64,000 bases of DNA from Pseudomonas chlororaphis (GCA_001023535.1 CP011020.1:1209001-1273000); one strand, 5' to 3'; shown: positions 8,861 to 19,092, numbered from the stretch's first letter. Notes: generated from the sequence alone by a model not told the origin. Numbers and translations are program-made.

Positions 8861-11161
8861 TCAGCGTGGCACGACCGGCTTGCGTGCCGGCTTCGGCCCC
8901 TTGCCCTTGGCCGCGTCCTTGCGCTCCTTGGCGGCCTGCTGGTTGCGGGCGAACGCGGCGGCCTTGGCTTGCTCGCGCTTGTCCCACGAGTTGCCGCCGT
9001 CGCTGGCGCGCGGTGGCAGGCCGGTGTGCTGGGTCAGGATCCGGGTGGTGTCCTTGCCCACCTTGTGGCTGCCGGCCGGCGTCGAGTTCTTGCGACGGGC
9101 GCTCTGGTAGCTGTCGGTGGCCGGCTGGTGCAGCGGGATCAACTGATGCTTGCCCGGCCCGATCAGGTCGGCCCGGCCCATGCGCGTCAGCGCTTCGCGC
9201 AGCATCGGCCAGCCCTTGGGGTCGTGGTAGCGCAGGAACGCCTTGTGCAAACGGCGCTGCTCTTCGCTCTTGACGATGGTCACCCCGTCACTCTTGTAGG
9301 TGACCTTGCGCAGCGGGTTCTTGCCCGAGTGATACATGGCCGTGGCGGTGGCCATCGGCGACGGGTAGAACGCCTGCACCTGGTCGGCCCGGAAGCCGTT
9401 GCCCTTGAGCCAAAGCGCCAAGTTCATCATGTCTTCGTCGGTGGTGCCCGGGTGGGCGGCGATGAAGTACGGAATCAGGTACTGCTCTTTCCCGGCTTCC
9501 TTGGTGTACTTCTCGAACATCCGCTTGAACCGGTCATAGGTGCCGATGCCCGGCTTCATCATCTGGTTGAGCGGCCCTTCCTCGGTGTGCTCCGGGGCGA
9601 TCTTCAGGTAACCGCCGACGTGGTGGGTCACCAGCTCCTTGACGTACTCCGGCGACTCGACCGCCAGGTCGTAGCGCAGGCCGGAAGCGATCAGGATCTT
9701 CTTCACCCCAGGCAATGCCCGCGCGCTGCGGTACAGCTGGATCAGCGAGGAATGGTCGGTGTTCAGGTTCGGGCAGATGCCGGGGAACACGCAAGAAGGC
9801 TTGCGGCATGCGGATTCGATCTCCGGGCTCTTGCAAGCAATGCGGTACATGTTCGCGGTCGGGCCGCCGAGGTCGGAAATCACCCCGGTAAAGCCCGGGA
9901 CCTTGTCGCGGATCTCTTCGATCTCGCGAATGATCGACTCCTCGGAACGGTTCTGGATGATCCGGCCTTCGTGCTCGGTGATCGAGCAGAACGTGCAGCC
10001 GCCGAAGCAGCCGCGCATGATGTTCACCGAGAACCGGATCATCTCGTAGGCCGGAATCTTTTCCTTGCCGTAGGCCGGGTGCGGGACACGTGCGTAGGGC
10101 ATGCCGAACACGTAGTCCATTTCCTCGGTGGTCATCGGAATGGGCGGCGGGTTGAACCAGACATCGACGTCGCCGTGCTTCTGCACCAGGGCGCGGGCAT
10201 TGCCCGGGTTGGTTTCCAGGTGAAGCACGCGGTTGGCGTGGGCATAGAGCACCGCGTCGTTGCGCACCTTCTCCACCGAAGGCAGGCGGATCACGGTCTT
10301 GTCGCGGGTCATCTTCGGACTGGCCAGGATCTGTACGACCTTGGCTTCGCTGGGGTCCTCAACCGGCCCCTTCTCCTGCTCGATGGCGCAGGCCGCAGTG
10401 TCCTGGGTGTTCACGTACGGGTTGATGATCTTGTCGATCTTGCCCGGACGGTCGATGCGCGTGGAATCGACTTCGTACCAGTCTTTGGGCGTGTCACGGC
10501 GAATGAACGCAGTGCCGCGCACATCGGTGATGTCTTCGATCTTGTGGCCATAGGACAGGCGCTGGGCGACCTCGACGATGGCCCGCTCGGCGTTGCCGTA
10601 GAGCAGGATGTCGGCGCTGGCGTCGATCAGGATCGAGTTGCGCACCCGGTCCTGCCAGTAATCGTAATGAGCAATGCGTCGCAGGGACGCTTCGATGCCG
10701 CCGAGCACGATGGGCACATGCTTGTAGGCTTCCTTGCAGCGCTGGCTGTAGACCAGGCTCGCACGGTCCGGACGCTTGCCCGCCAGGCCGCCGGGGGTAT
10801 AGGCGTCATCGGAACGGATCTTCTTGTCGGCGGTGTAGCGGTTGATCATCGAGTCCATGTTGCCGGCCGCGACGCCGAAGAACAGGTTGGGCTCGCCGAG
10901 CTTCATGAAGTCGTCTTTGGACTGCCAGTTCGGCTGGGCAATGATCCCCACGCGAAAGCCCTGGGCTTCCAGCAAACGGCCGATGATCGCCATGCCGAAC
11001 GACGGGTGGTCGACGTAGGCATCACCGGTCACGATGATGATGTCGCACGAATCCCAGCCGAGCTGATCCATCTCCTCCCTGCTCATGGGCAGGAATGGCG
11101 CTGGGCCGAAACATTCGGCCCAGTACTTGGGATAGTCAAATAACGGCTTGGCTGCTTGCAT
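8861..11161 (-). CDS. ygiQ: YgiQ family radical SAM protein
   Basis: The 766-residue protein belongs to the large YgiQ radical SAM family. An N-terminal cobalamin-binding-like domain ([17 protein letters not shown] near residues 30-47) is followed by the radical SAM core with the cluster motif CFGGCTFC. The C-terminus is a disordered, Lys/Arg-rich tail ([18 protein letters not shown]). The start ATG 11161 ([14 protein letters not shown]) matches the family opening; an upstream in-frame start at 11224 would add 21 residues with no homologous look. The reaction is not established. The gene appears to be a single unit with its own terminator. Confidence 0.95.
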   Translation of the reverse strand: MQAAKPLFDYPKYWAECFGPAPFLPMSREEMDQLGWDSCDIIIVTGDAYVDHPSFGMAIIGRLLEAQGFRVGIIAQPNWQSKDDFMKLGEPNLFFGVAAGNMDSMINRYTADKKIRSDDAYTPGGLAGKRPDRASLVYSQRCKEAYKHVPIVLGGIEASLRRIAHYDYWQDRVRNSILIDASADILLYGNAERAIVEVAQRLSYGHKIEDITDVRGTAFIRRDTPKDWYEVDSTRIDRPGKIDKIINPYVNTQDTAACAIEQEKGPVEDPSEAKVVQILASPKMTRDKTVIRLPSVEKVRNDAVLYAHANRVLHLETNPGNARALVQKHGDVDVWFNPPPIPMTTEEMDYVFGMPYARVPHPAYGKEKIPAYEMIRFSVNIMRGCFGGCTFCSITEHEGRIIQNRSEESIIREIEEIRDKVPGFTGVISDLGGPTANMYRIACKSPEIESACRKPSCVFPGICPNLNTDHSSLIQLYRSARALPGVKKILIASGLRYDLAVESPEYVKELVTHHVGGYLKIAPEHTEEGPLNQMMKPGIGTYDRFKRMFEKYTKEAGKEQYLIPYFIAAHPGTTDEDMMNLALWLKGNGFRADQVQAFYPSPMATATAMYHSGKNPLRKVTYKSDGVTIVKSEEQRRLHKAFLRYHDPKGWPMLREALTRMGRADLIGPGKHQLIPLHQPATDSYQSARRKNSTPAGSHKVGKDTTRILTQHTGLPPRASDGGNSWDKREQAKAAAFARNQQAAKERKDAAKGKGPKPARKPVVPR

Positions 11162-11270
11162 GTCGATGACCGATATAAAAGGTGAAAAATCGCGGGGGCG
11201 AAATATAGCACAAAAAATGATCAAGTCCGACGGCTATGGTCGGAAATGGTCGGGCTTATCGCAAAACCAA

Positions 11271-11360
11271 TGTGGGAGCGGGCTTGCTCGCGAAAGCGGA
11301 CGGACATTCAGCATCAATGTCTCCTGAGCCACCGCTTTCGCGAGCAAGCCCGCTCCCACA
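11271..11360. repeat. REPIN, GTGGGAGCGGGCTTGCTCGCG type
   Basis: Inverted pair of REPs in the 232-base gap between ygiQ (minus) and the 3' end of dnaB (minus). The preceding bases GCAAAACCAA are the same as before the REPIN at 15191, so the conserved unit is longer than the palindrome. Nothing else is seen in this gap apart from a weak CCTTC/GAAGG hairpin just beyond the dnaB stop. Confidence 0.85.
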
Positions 11361-11393
11361 AGGAGTATTGCAGCCCTTCAAAAAAAGAAGGTC

Positions 11394-12791
11394 TTACTCA
11401 TCATCGTCGAAGTTATAGCTACCCGGCGCCAGGTTCTCGAACCGGGTGTATTTACCGATGAACGCCAGGCGGATGAAGCCGATCGGGCCGTTCCGCTGCT
11501 TGCCGATGATGATCTCGGCGATGCCCTTGTGCTCCGTCTCGGGGTGATACACCTCGTCCCGGTACACGAACATGATGACGTCGGCGTCCTGCTCGATCGC
11601 TCCGGATTCCCGCAAGTCGGAGTTCACCGGGCGCTTGTTGGGACGCTGTTCCAGGGAGCGGTTCAACTGGGAGAGCGCCACCACCGGGCAGTTGAACTCC
11701 TTGGCCAGGGCCTTGAGGGAGCGGGAGATCTCGGAAATCTCGTTGGTCCGGTTGTCGCCGCTGGAGCCGGGAATCTGCATCAATTGCAGGTAGTCGATCA
11801 TGATCAGCGCAATGTCACCGTGCTCGCGCACCAGGCGACGGGTCCGGGCGCGCATTTCAGACGGGCTGATGCCGGCGGTGTCGTCGATGAACAGCTTGCG
11901 GTCATTGAGCAGGTTGACCGCCGACGTCAGGCGCGGCCAGTCGTCATCTTCCAGTTGGCCGGAACGGACCTTGGTCTGGTCGATGCGACCCAGGGACGAC
12001 AGCATACGCATGATCAACGATTCGCCTGGCATCTCGAGGGAATACACCAGCACCGCCTTGTCGCTGCGCAGCACGGCGTTTTCCACCAGGTTCATCGCGA
12101 AGGTGGTCTTACCCATGGACGGACGGCCGGCGACGATGATCAGGTCGGACGGCTGCAAGCCGCTGGTCTTCTCGTCGAGGTCGGTGTAGCCGGTGGACAG
12201 CCCGGTGATGGCGTTGTCGGTGTTGAACAGGGTATCGATCCGGTCGATGGCCTTGGTCAGCAAGTCGTTGACGCTGACCGGACCGCCGGTCTTTGGCCGC
12301 GCCTCGGCGATCTGGAAGATCTGCCGTTCGGCCTCATCGAGGATCTCTTCGGCGGTACGCCCTTCCGGGTTGAAGGCGCTGTCGGCGATCTCGTTGCTGA
12401 TGCCGATCAGTTGGCGCAGGGTCGCGCGCTGGCGGACGATCTGCGCATAGGCCTTGATGTTGGCGACAGACGGCGTGTTTTTCGCCAGTTCGCCGAGGTA
12501 ACCGAGGCCGCCCACCTGGGACGTCTGCCCTTCCTTGTCCAGTTGTTCGGCCAGGGTCACGACGTCGATCGGCATGTTCTGATCGGCCAGCTTGGCGATC
12601 GCTCGGAAAATCAGGCGGTGGTCATGCCGGTAGAAATCGCCGTCGGAGACTTGATCGAGCACGCGTTCCCAGGCGTTGTTGTCCAGCATCAAGCCACCGA
12701 GCACGGCCTGTTCGGCCTCGATGGAGTGCGGCGGCACCTTCAGGGCAGCGGTTTGCAGATCGTATTGCTCGGGAGCGGTGATTTCGTTCAT
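11394..12791 (-). CDS. dnaB: Replicative DNA helicase DnaB
   Basis: The 465-residue protein is the hexameric helicase that unwinds DNA at the replication fork. It shows the N-terminal DnaB domain (about residues 20-125) that contacts primase, then the RecA-like motor with Walker A GRPSMGKTT and a Walker B segment IALIMIDYLQLM, and an arginine-finger region near the end. ATG 12791 (MNEITAPEQ) is preferred over a GTG two codons earlier because the ATG is the usual start in Pseudomonas; the binding site (AAAGAA) is weak for both. It lies downstream of the rplI gene on the same strand, beyond a terminator-like hairpin. No intein is present. Confidence 0.98.
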   Translation of the reverse strand: MNEITAPEQYDLQTAALKVPPHSIEAEQAVLGGLMLDNNAWERVLDQVSDGDFYRHDHRLIFRAIAKLADQNMPIDVVTLAEQLDKEGQTSQVGGLGYLGELAKNTPSVANIKAYAQIVRQRATLRQLIGISNEIADSAFNPEGRTAEEILDEAERQIFQIAEARPKTGGPVSVNDLLTKAIDRIDTLFNTDNAITGLSTGYTDLDEKTSGLQPSDLIIVAGRPSMGKTTFAMNLVENAVLRSDKAVLVYSLEMPGESLIMRMLSSLGRIDQTKVRSGQLEDDDWPRLTSAVNLLNDRKLFIDDTAGISPSEMRARTRRLVREHGDIALIMIDYLQLMQIPGSSGDNRTNEISEISRSLKALAKEFNCPVVALSQLNRSLEQRPNKRPVNSDLRESGAIEQDADVIMFVYRDEVYHPETEHKGIAEIIIGKQRNGPIGFIRLAFIGKYTRFENLAPGSYNFDDDE

Positions 12792-12845
12792 GGCCACTTG
12801 ATTCTTTGGAAACGCAGGGGTGATGAAAATCGGACTTGCAGAAAG

Positions 12846-12881
12846 ACAAAGGGCACGACCTGTAGACAGGATCGTGCCCGA
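12846..12881 (-). terminator. Terminator after rplI
   Basis: GGGCACGA and TCGTGCCC bracket an inner CCTGT/ACAGG pairing. The minus strand continues with TTTGTCTTTC. It closes the rpsF-rpsR-rplI operon ahead of dnaB. Confidence 0.75.
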
Positions 12882-12924
12882 TGTTACCGGCTAGTACCCA
12901 AGGGTGCCAGCCGAGAGGTACTGC

Positions 12925-13371
12925 TTAGGCTGCTACCACGACAACGCGTACGGTGGCTTCAACTTCAGCGTGCAGGTGCACGGCGACGTCGAATTCACCC
13001 ACGTTGCGGATGGTGCCGTTCGGCAGACGAACTTCGCTTTTCGCGACTTCAACGCCGGAGGCGGTCAGTGCGTCAGCGATGTCGTGAGTACCGATCGAAC
13101 CGAACAGCTTGCCTTCGTCGCCAGCGGTGGCAGTGATGGTCACTTCCAGCTCGGCCAGTTGGGCAGCACGGCTTTCAGCCGATGCCTTACGGTCTGCGGC
13201 GGCTTTTTCCAGCTCAGCGCGACGCTCTTCGAACGCAGCCAGGTTGGCAGCGGTCGCAGCGGTGGCTTTGCCGAAAGGCAGCAGGTAGTTACGACCGTAG
13301 CCGGCCTTAACGTTTACTTTGTCGCCCAGGTTGCCCAGGTTGGCGATTTTTTCCAGAAGGATCAGTTGCAT
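12925..13371 (-). CDS. rplI: 50S ribosomal protein L9
   Basis: The 148-residue protein has the expected two-domain form: an N-terminal 23S rRNA-binding domain ([19 protein letters not shown], with the conserved GYGRNYLLP at about residues 25-33), a long central helix (about 42-75) and a C-terminal domain. It is the last gene of the S6-S18-L9 operon. In Pseudomonas a membrane-protein gene separates rpsR from rplI, as here. The start follows a GAGG site. Confidence 0.99.
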   Translation of the reverse strand: MQLILLEKIANLGNLGDKVNVKAGYGRNYLLPFGKATAATAANLAAFEERRAELEKAAADRKASAESRAAQLAELEVTITATAGDEGKLFGSIGTHDIADALTASGVEVAKSEVRLPNGTIRNVGEFDVAVHLHAEVEATVRVVVVAA

Positions 13372-13389
13372 GTGAAAATCCTCTAACTT

Positions 13390-14280
13390 TTAACCTTCAC
13401 CGTTCGCGTTGTCGGCGTCTTTCGACGCCATCCGACCGCGAAAATCAATCAGGCTGTCAACGATGGCCAGGACCACGAGCAACGGACCGAGCAAGTGCAT
13501 GAAAGGAAACAACGTCACGTACATCCCCACCAGCCAGAAACTGGCCAGTCGTTTCTGCGCCACCAGCCCATGAACCAGGGCCAGACCGGCGAAGATCAGC
13601 GGCACACTGCACAACGGCAACAGGATCAGTGCATGCAGCCCGAAGAACGGAGCCACACACATGACGGCCAGCAGTGACAGCGCCACGCCTTTGGGGAATC
13701 GGACGGCGCGAAACTCGCGACCGAAACCACCGGGGTTGTACAACGAAGCTTGCCAATAGCGCCCAAGCATCAGGCACAGCACGCTAAAGATCTGCAACGA
13801 AGACGCTATCGAAATGATCATCAGCGGAGCAGTCATGGCGGTGACAAACGCCTTTTGGTCTGCCGAGAATGTCTCGTAGACCCCACCCATCGCCAGCGGC
13901 AACACGTCCTTGAACGTCTGCGCCAGCGATTCGATGATGGAACTGAACACAGTCCCCAGGCTCACCGCACACAACAACCCCACGGCCACGCTGCACAGCA
14001 GCACGCGGTTCCAGGTATGCCCGGCGCGCAAAATCAACGCCAGGCTGCTAGCCCCGATCAACACCAGGAGCGTTGTCGGGTCCTTCAGGAAATGCCAGCT
14101 CACCAACGCCGACAACAACCCGATACCCAGGACGCTCAAGGCGTCCGAACCGCGCCGCAGGAGCACAAGGCATCCGGCGGCGGCACTCAACCAGAACAAC
14201 AGCGGCAATGCCGCGGATCCGGCCACGACCAGCGTGGCCTGCACACGTCCCCGCATGATGAAGTCAGCTAAGGCGCGCAT
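13390..14280 (-). CDS. DUF2232-type multi-pass membrane protein in the ribosomal operon
   Basis: The 296-residue protein has about eight hydrophobic segments and belongs to the YybS/DUF2232-like membrane proteins. It sits between rpsR and rplI, a place conserved in Pseudomonas, so it is co-transcribed with ribosomal proteins. Its function is unknown; membrane placement and operon position suggest a link to translation or membrane biogenesis, but nothing in the sequence shows an active site. ATG 14280 is preceded by AAGGGA. The C-terminus is short and charged (MASKDADNANGEG). Confidence 0.85.
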   Translation of the reverse strand: MRALADFIMRGRVQATLVVAGSAALPLLFWLSAAAGCLVLLRRGSDALSVLGIGLLSALVSWHFLKDPTTLLVLIGASSLALILRAGHTWNRVLLCSVAVGLLCAVSLGTVFSSIIESLAQTFKDVLPLAMGGVYETFSADQKAFVTAMTAPLMIISIASSLQIFSVLCLMLGRYWQASLYNPGGFGREFRAVRFPKGVALSLLAVMCVAPFFGLHALILLPLCSVPLIFAGLALVHGLVAQKRLASFWLVGMYVTLFPFMHLLGPLLVVLAIVDSLIDFRGRMASKDADNANGEG

Positions 14281-14317
14281 GCATTCAATCCCTTACTACT
14301 CGTCGACGAACCTGGTC

Positions 14318-14548
14318 TCAGCGGCCGTGGCTGTCGGTGTAGGCCAGCAGGGCCAGGAAGCGGGCGCGCTTGATAGCGGTGGCCAGCTGACGCTGATAAC
14401 GAGCTTTGGTACCGGTGATACGGCTTGGAACGATTTTGCCGGTCTCGGATACGTAGGCTTTCAGGGTGTTGAGATCTTTGTAGTCGATCTCTTTCACGTC
14501 TTCAGCGGTGAAGCGGCAGAATTTACGACGACGGAAGAAACGTGCCAT
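14318..14548 (-). CDS. rpsR: 30S ribosomal protein S18
   Basis: The 76-residue protein starts [21 protein letters not shown] and contains the S18 core [19 protein letters not shown]. Its length is normal. It pairs with S6 on the platform of the small subunit and is encoded 28 bases after rpsF on the same strand. The N-terminal Cys of KFCRF is the position that can bind zinc in some S18 proteins. Confidence 0.99.
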
Positions 14549-14576
14549 GTGATTGGCTCCTTAAAAGGTCCGTGGA

Positions 14577-15005
14577 TTACTCGTCAGCGTTATCGCTGTT
14601 GTCGCTGTCGCTATCGCTGTCATCGCCATCGGCGCTGTCAGAGTGCTCAGGACGGTCGCGACGCTCACGGCGCTCACTGCGGTTTTCTTCAGCCTTGAGC
14701 ATCTCGGATTGGCCGGTAACGGCTTCTTCGCGACGGATGACCAGGTTACGGATCACTGCATCGTTGTAGCGGAAGTTGTCTTCCAGCTCGGCCAGGGCCT
14801 TGCCGGTGCACTCAACGTTCAGCATCACGTAGTGAGCCTTGTGAACATTGTTGATTGCGTAGGCCAGTTGACGACGGCCCCAGTCTTCCAGACGGTGGAT
14901 TTTGCCGCCGTCTTCTTCGATCAGCTTGGTGTAACGCTCAACCATGCCGCCGACTTGCTCGCTTTGATCCGGGTGGACCAAAAAGATGATTTCGTAATGA
15001 CGCAT
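14577..15005 (-). CDS. rpsF: 30S ribosomal protein S6 with long acidic tail
   Basis: The 142-residue protein starts [18 protein letters not shown]. Residues 1 to about 95 are the S6 fold that binds S18. The last 40 residues are an Arg-rich linker (SERRERRDR) and an Asp/Ser run ending NSDNADE. S6 in Pseudomonas is a target of RimK, which adds glutamates to the C-terminus, so the exposed acidic tail is likely to be modified. The tail is coded by simple GTC/ATC-like triplet repeats, so its length may vary between strains. It is the first gene of the operon. Confidence 0.98.
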   Translation of the reverse strand: MRHYEIIFLVHPDQSEQVGGMVERYTKLIEEDGGKIHRLEDWGRRQLAYAINNVHKAHYVMLNVECTGKALAELEDNFRYNDAVIRNLVIRREEAVTGQSEMLKAEENRSERRERRDRPEHSDSADGDDSDSDSDNSDNADE

Positions 15006-15190
15006 GAATGCTCCTTACGGGTTGTAGCCTGCCGCTCAAAAACGGTCAGACAAGGAGTGAATGACACTTATGGACTTGTGGACGCTAGACACATAAGTGC
15101 CTGCCATCACAGCAAGGGGCGCAATTGTAGAGAAGGGTCGAGGGCGGCGCAAGGCAATTGGTGATTATTTGAACAACACCGCAAAACCAA

Positions 15191-15278
15191 TGTGGGAGCG
15201 GGCTTGCTCGCGAAGCGGTGTCGCTGACACATCACTGTCGACTGTCAGACCGCATTCGCGAGCAAGCCCGCTCCCACA
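15191..15278. repeat. REPIN, GTGGGAGCGGGCTTGCTCGCG type
   Basis: Inverted REP pair in the 291-base gap between rpsF (minus, promoter side) and the 3' end of rlmB. The rest of the gap (15006-15190) should hold the promoter of the ribosomal operon; I could not pick a convincing -35/-10 pair. Confidence 0.85.
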
Positions 15279-15296
15279 TTCAGGCTCGGGTTTGAA

Positions 15297-16058
15297 TCAA
15301 GGCTTCTTAGCAGCCGCCTTGACGCTACGCTGGCGCAGCGCCTCGAACAGGCAGACCCCGGTGGCGACCGAGACGTTGAGGCTGCTGACGCTACCGGCCA
15401 TCGGCAATTTCACCAGGTAGTCGCAATGCTCGCGGGTCAGGCGACGCATGCCCTTGCCTTCGGCGCCCATGATGAGGATCGTCGGGCCGGTCAGGTCCTG
15501 CTGGTAGAGGTCCTGCTCGGCCTCGCCCGCCGTGCCGACCACCCACAGGCCACGCTGCTGGAGTTTCTCCAGGGTGCGCGCCAGGTTGGTCACGGCCACC
15601 AGCGGAATCACCTCCGCGGCGCCGCAGGCGACTTTTCGGACCGCCGGGGTCAATGTGGCCGACTTGTCCTTGGGCACGATCACCGCCAGCGCGCCGGCGG
15701 CATCCGCCGAACGCAGGCAGGCGCCCAGGTTATGCGGGTCGGTCACGCCGTCCAGTACCAGCAACAGTGGCGCGCCTTCGGTGCGATCGAGCAGCTCTTC
15801 GAGCATGGCCTCACCCCAGACTTGGCTCGGGCTGACCTCGGCCACGACGCCCTGGTGAACGCCTTCGACCCAGGCGTCCATCTCGCGCCGCTCGGCCTGG
15901 CCGACTGCCACGCGGTTTTCGTTGGCCAGCTCGACCAGGGTTTGCACCCGAGGCTCGCTGCGGCTTTCCGCCAGCCAGATCTGCTTGACCCGCTTGGGGT
16001 GATGACGCAACAGCGCTTCCACGGCATGCACGCCGTAGATTTTTTCCAACTGACTCAT
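15297..16058 (-). CDS. rlmB: 23S rRNA (guanosine-2'-O-)-methyltransferase RlmB
   Basis: The 253-residue SpoU-family enzyme methylates the 2'-O of G2251 in 23S rRNA. It has an N-terminal substrate-binding domain (MSQLEKIYGVHAVEALL) and the C-terminal knotted SPOUT domain with the three class motifs: NLGACLRSADAAG, LIMGAEGKGM and VSSLNVSVATGV. Its ATG overlaps the rnr stop by four bases (ATGA), as in other gamma-proteobacteria, so RNase R and RlmB are made together. Confidence 0.98.
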   Translation of the reverse strand: MSQLEKIYGVHAVEALLRHHPKRVKQIWLAESRSEPRVQTLVELANENRVAVGQAERREMDAWVEGVHQGVVAEVSPSQVWGEAMLEELLDRTEGAPLLLVLDGVTDPHNLGACLRSADAAGALAVIVPKDKSATLTPAVRKVACGAAEVIPLVAVTNLARTLEKLQQRGLWVVGTAGEAEQDLYQQDLTGPTILIMGAEGKGMRRLTREHCDYLVKLPMAGSVSSLNVSVATGVCLFEALRQRSVKAAAKKP

Positions 16059-18664
16059 GACTTGGCCTTGGGTTTACGCGCCCCGCCACTCTTGGCCGGG
16101 GCCGAGCCCGCTTTCGGCGGGCCTTTACGGTGTTTGCTCGGTTTGCTGGCGGCCTTGTCCGGTGCCGAACGCCCAGCCTTGCCCGACGCTCCTTTGCCAC
16201 CGTTCTTGGCTTCAGCCAGCAACGCCTGCTTCATTTCACGGCTTTTGCGCACTTCGGCGTTCTTCGCCGCCGCATCGCTCGGACGATAGGCCTCGCTGGC
16301 TTTTTCCTTGGCCGACCCGCGCCCGGAGCGGGACGATGCCGGCTCGGCGGCCTTGGCAGCAGGCGCGGAGGTTTCGGCACCGCGTTTCTTGCGGCCAATC
16401 GGCGCGCTGATGGTCTTTTCCGCCATCTCGAAGTCGATCTTGCGCTCGTCGAGGTCGACGCGCATGACCCGCACTTCAACGGTATCACCCAGGCGGAAGC
16501 TGCGACCGGTGCGCTCGCCCGCCAGGCGGTGATGCACGGGGTCGAAGTGATAGTAGTCCGCCGGCAGCGCAGTGACGTGCACCAGGCCCTCGACGTAGAT
16601 ATCGGTCAGCTCGACGAACAGGCCGAAACCGGTCACGGCCGTGATCACGCCCGGGAACGACTCACCGACGCGATCCTTCATGTATTCGCACTTGAGCCAG
16701 TTCACCACGTCACGGGTCGCTTCGTCGGCACGACGCTCGCTCATCGAGCATTGTTCGCCGAGCTGCTCGAGGGCGGCTTCGTCGTACGGGTAGATGCGCG
16801 CCTTCGGAATCGTCATCGCACCGGCACGCTTGACGTGCGGAGTGTTCATCTTCGAATGGATCACGCTGCGAATGGCCCGGTGCGTGAGCAGGTCGGGGTA
16901 ACGGCGGATCGGCGACGTGAAGTGGGTGTAGGCTTCGTAATTCAGGCCGAAGTGGCCTTGGTTATCGGCGCTGTACACCGCCTGGCTCAACGAACGCAGC
17001 ATCACGGTCTGGATCAGGTGGAAATCCGGGCGATCCTTGATGCTGGCCAGCAGGGCCTGGTAATCCTTGGGTGTCGGACCTTCCTTGCCTTTGTGCAAGG
17101 AAAGGCCGAGCTCGCCGAGGAACGCCCGCAGTTTTTCCAGACGCTCCGGCGGCGGGCCGTCGTGGACCCGGTACAACGCGGGAATCTCGTGCTTCTTCAG
17201 GAATTCGGCGGTGGCGACGTTGGCCGCCAGCATGCATTCCTCGATCAGCTTGTGCGCATCGTTGCGAACAGTCGGGCGGATTTCGGCGATCTTGCGCTCG
17301 GAACCGAAGATGATCCGGGTTTCCTGGGTTTCAAAATCGATTGCACCGCGCACATGACGCGCCGCCAGCAACACCTTGTACAGCGCATAAAGCTGCTTGA
17401 GATCCGGCAACACTTCGCTGTACTCACCGCGCAACTTGCGCGACTCGGCCAGTTTCGGCGTCTCCAGCATCGCGCTGACCTTGTTGTAGGTCAGCCGCGC
17501 GTGGGAATGGATGACCGCTTCGTAGAAGCAGTAGTCGGTCATTTCGCCGGACTTGGAGATGGTCATCTCGCAAACCATGGCCAGGCGATCGACATGCGGG
17601 TTGAGCGAGCACAGACCGTTGGACAGTTGCTCAGGCAGCATCGGCACCACGCGCTCGGGGAAGTACACCGAGTTGCCGCGCACCTGCGCTTCGGCGTCCA
17701 GCGCCGAACCGAGCTTCACGTAGCTGGAAACGTCGGCGATGGCCACGTACAGCTTCCAACCGCCGGAGAACAGGCGCAGCTTGCCGGGCCGGGCTTCGCA
17801 GTAGACCGCGTCGTCGAAGTCCCGGGCATCCTCACCGTCGATGGTGACAAACGGCAGGTGACGCAAGTCGATGCGTTTTTCCTTGTCCTTCTCTTCGACT
17901 TCCGGCTTGAGCTTGGAAGCCTCCTTCATGACCGCATCGGGCCAGACGTGTGGGATGTCGTAGGTGCGCAGGGCGACATCGATCTCCATGCCCGGGGCCA
18001 TGTAGTTGCCGACCACTTCCACCACGTCCCCTTGGGGCTGGAAGCGCGGGGTAGGCCAGTGGGTGATCTTCACTTCGACGAACTGACCGACCTTGGCGTC
18101 GGCATTGCGGCCCGGGGTAACCAGCACTTCCTGTTGGATCTTCGGGTTGTCGGCGACGACGAAACCGATGCCGCCTTCTTCGAAATAACGACCGACGATG
18201 CTTTCGTGGGCGCGGGACACCACCTCGACGATCACGCCTTCACGACGACCGCGGCGGTCCAGGCCGGAGACGCGAGCCAGGGCCCGGTCACCGTCGAACA
18301 CCAGGCGCATCTGCGCCGGGCTCATGAACAGGTCGTCGCTGCCGTCGTCCGGAATCAGGAACCCAAAGCCGTCGCGATGGCCGGCGATGCGGCCCAGAAT
18401 CAGGTCGAGCTTGTCCACCGGCGCATAAGTGCCGCGGCGGGTGTAGATCAACTGGGCGTCGCGCTCCATGGCGCGCAAGCGGCGGCGCAGGGCTTCGAGC
18501 TGGTCCTCGGTGGTCAGCCCGAATTCTTCGACCAATTGCTCGCGGCTGGCGGGCGAACCCCGATCGGCGAGATGCGCCAGGATCAGTTCGCGGCTAGGAA
18601 TAGGGTTTTCATATTTTTCCGCTTCACGAGCGGCCTCGGGATCGAGGGACTGCCAATCGGCCAT
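16055..18664 (-). CDS. rnr: Ribonuclease R
   Basis: The 869-residue 3'-5' exoribonuclease degrades structured RNA and takes part in rRNA quality control. The order of domains is: helix-turn-helix (about residues 20-90), two cold-shock domains, the RNB catalytic domain with the acidic cluster DGEDARDFDDAVYCE (near 275-290), an S1 domain (about 640-725) and a Lys/Arg/Ala-rich tail from about 745 on that helps bind RNA. The length and the tail match RNase R rather than RNase II. It is translationally coupled to rlmB. Confidence 0.98.
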   Translation of the reverse strand: MADWQSLDPEAAREAEKYENPIPSRELILAHLADRGSPASREQLVEEFGLTTEDQLEALRRRLRAMERDAQLIYTRRGTYAPVDKLDLILGRIAGHRDGFGFLIPDDGSDDLFMSPAQMRLVFDGDRALARVSGLDRRGRREGVIVEVVSRAHESIVGRYFEEGGIGFVVADNPKIQQEVLVTPGRNADAKVGQFVEVKITHWPTPRFQPQGDVVEVVGNYMAPGMEIDVALRTYDIPHVWPDAVMKEASKLKPEVEEKDKEKRIDLRHLPFVTIDGEDARDFDDAVYCEARPGKLRLFSGGWKLYVAIADVSSYVKLGSALDAEAQVRGNSVYFPERVVPMLPEQLSNGLCSLNPHVDRLAMVCEMTISKSGEMTDYCFYEAVIHSHARLTYNKVSAMLETPKLAESRKLRGEYSEVLPDLKQLYALYKVLLAARHVRGAIDFETQETRIIFGSERKIAEIRPTVRNDAHKLIEECMLAANVATAEFLKKHEIPALYRVHDGPPPERLEKLRAFLGELGLSLHKGKEGPTPKDYQALLASIKDRPDFHLIQTVMLRSLSQAVYSADNQGHFGLNYEAYTHFTSPIRRYPDLLTHRAIRSVIHSKMNTPHVKRAGAMTIPKARIYPYDEAALEQLGEQCSMSERRADEATRDVVNWLKCEYMKDRVGESFPGVITAVTGFGLFVELTDIYVEGLVHVTALPADYYHFDPVHHRLAGERTGRSFRLGDTVEVRVMRVDLDERKIDFEMAEKTISAPIGRKKRGAETSAPAAKAAEPASSRSGRGSAKEKASEAYRPSDAAAKNAEVRKSREMKQALLAEAKNGGKGASGKAGRSAPDKAASKPSKHRKGPPKAGSAPAKSGGARKPKAKS

Positions 18665-18826
18665 TAGAGAATTTTCACCTTGTCTATATGCGGGTTAGTT
18701 TGGCATAGGCTTAATGAAACGGGAAATTTCAGGCACCTGAATCCTGTTTCCGACGCCGTTCGACCCTGCGCTGCAGCTCAGGATCGTGCCATTCGTGAAA
18801 TTTCCAGGTTTTTTTACCAAGGGGGG

Positions 18827-18855
18827 TTTACAGTTAAAAACACGCTCCGTATAGT
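18827..18855 (+). promoter_or_regulatory. Sigma-70 promoter of first tRNA-Leu
   Basis: TTTACA (18827-18832), a 17-base spacer and TATAGT (18850-18855) precede the tRNA by 36 bases. GC-rich bases (GCGCGCC) follow the -10, as in stringently controlled stable-RNA promoters. The same boxes and spacing recur before the second copy. Confidence 0.8.
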
Positions 18856-18891
18856 GCGCGCCATCGACGACGCACACACGTTGCCGATATT

Positions 18892-18978
18892 GCCCAGATG
18901 GTGAAATTGGTAGACACGCCAGCTTCAGGTGCTGGTGACCGCAAGGTCGTGGAAGTTCGAGTCTTCTTCTGGGCACCA
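18892..18978 (+). tRNA. tRNA-Leu(CAG), copy 1
   Basis: An 87-base class II tRNA with encoded CCA. The acceptor stem pairs GCCCAGA with TCTGGGC, the anticodon loop is TTCAGGT and the anticodon CAG is at 18926-18928, so it reads CUG, the main leucine codon of this GC-rich genome. A long variable arm (GTGACCGCAAGGTCGT) is typical of leucine tRNAs. Confidence 0.98.
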
Positions 18979-19015
18979 ATTTCAAGCTGCAGACCAAGAG
19001 CCTGCAAGCTTCACA

Positions 19016-19040
19016 AAAACCCGCGAAAGCGGGTTTTTGC
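19016..19040 (+). terminator. Terminator of first tRNA-Leu
   Basis: ACCCGC GAAA GCGGGT followed by TTTTGC, with A residues on the left side. Nearly the same hairpin follows copy 2. Confidence 0.85.
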
Positions 19041-19092
19041 ATTTCTGCCCTCCTGAAATTCGCCCTGGCAATTACTAAAACAAAAACAGGGG

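Noticed and set aside
18695..19042. Open frame of 115 codons on the minus strand across tRNA-Leu
   Set aside because: It is antisense to the tRNA and its terminator; such frames (LVPRRRLELPRPCG) are well-known false gene calls over leucine tRNAs.
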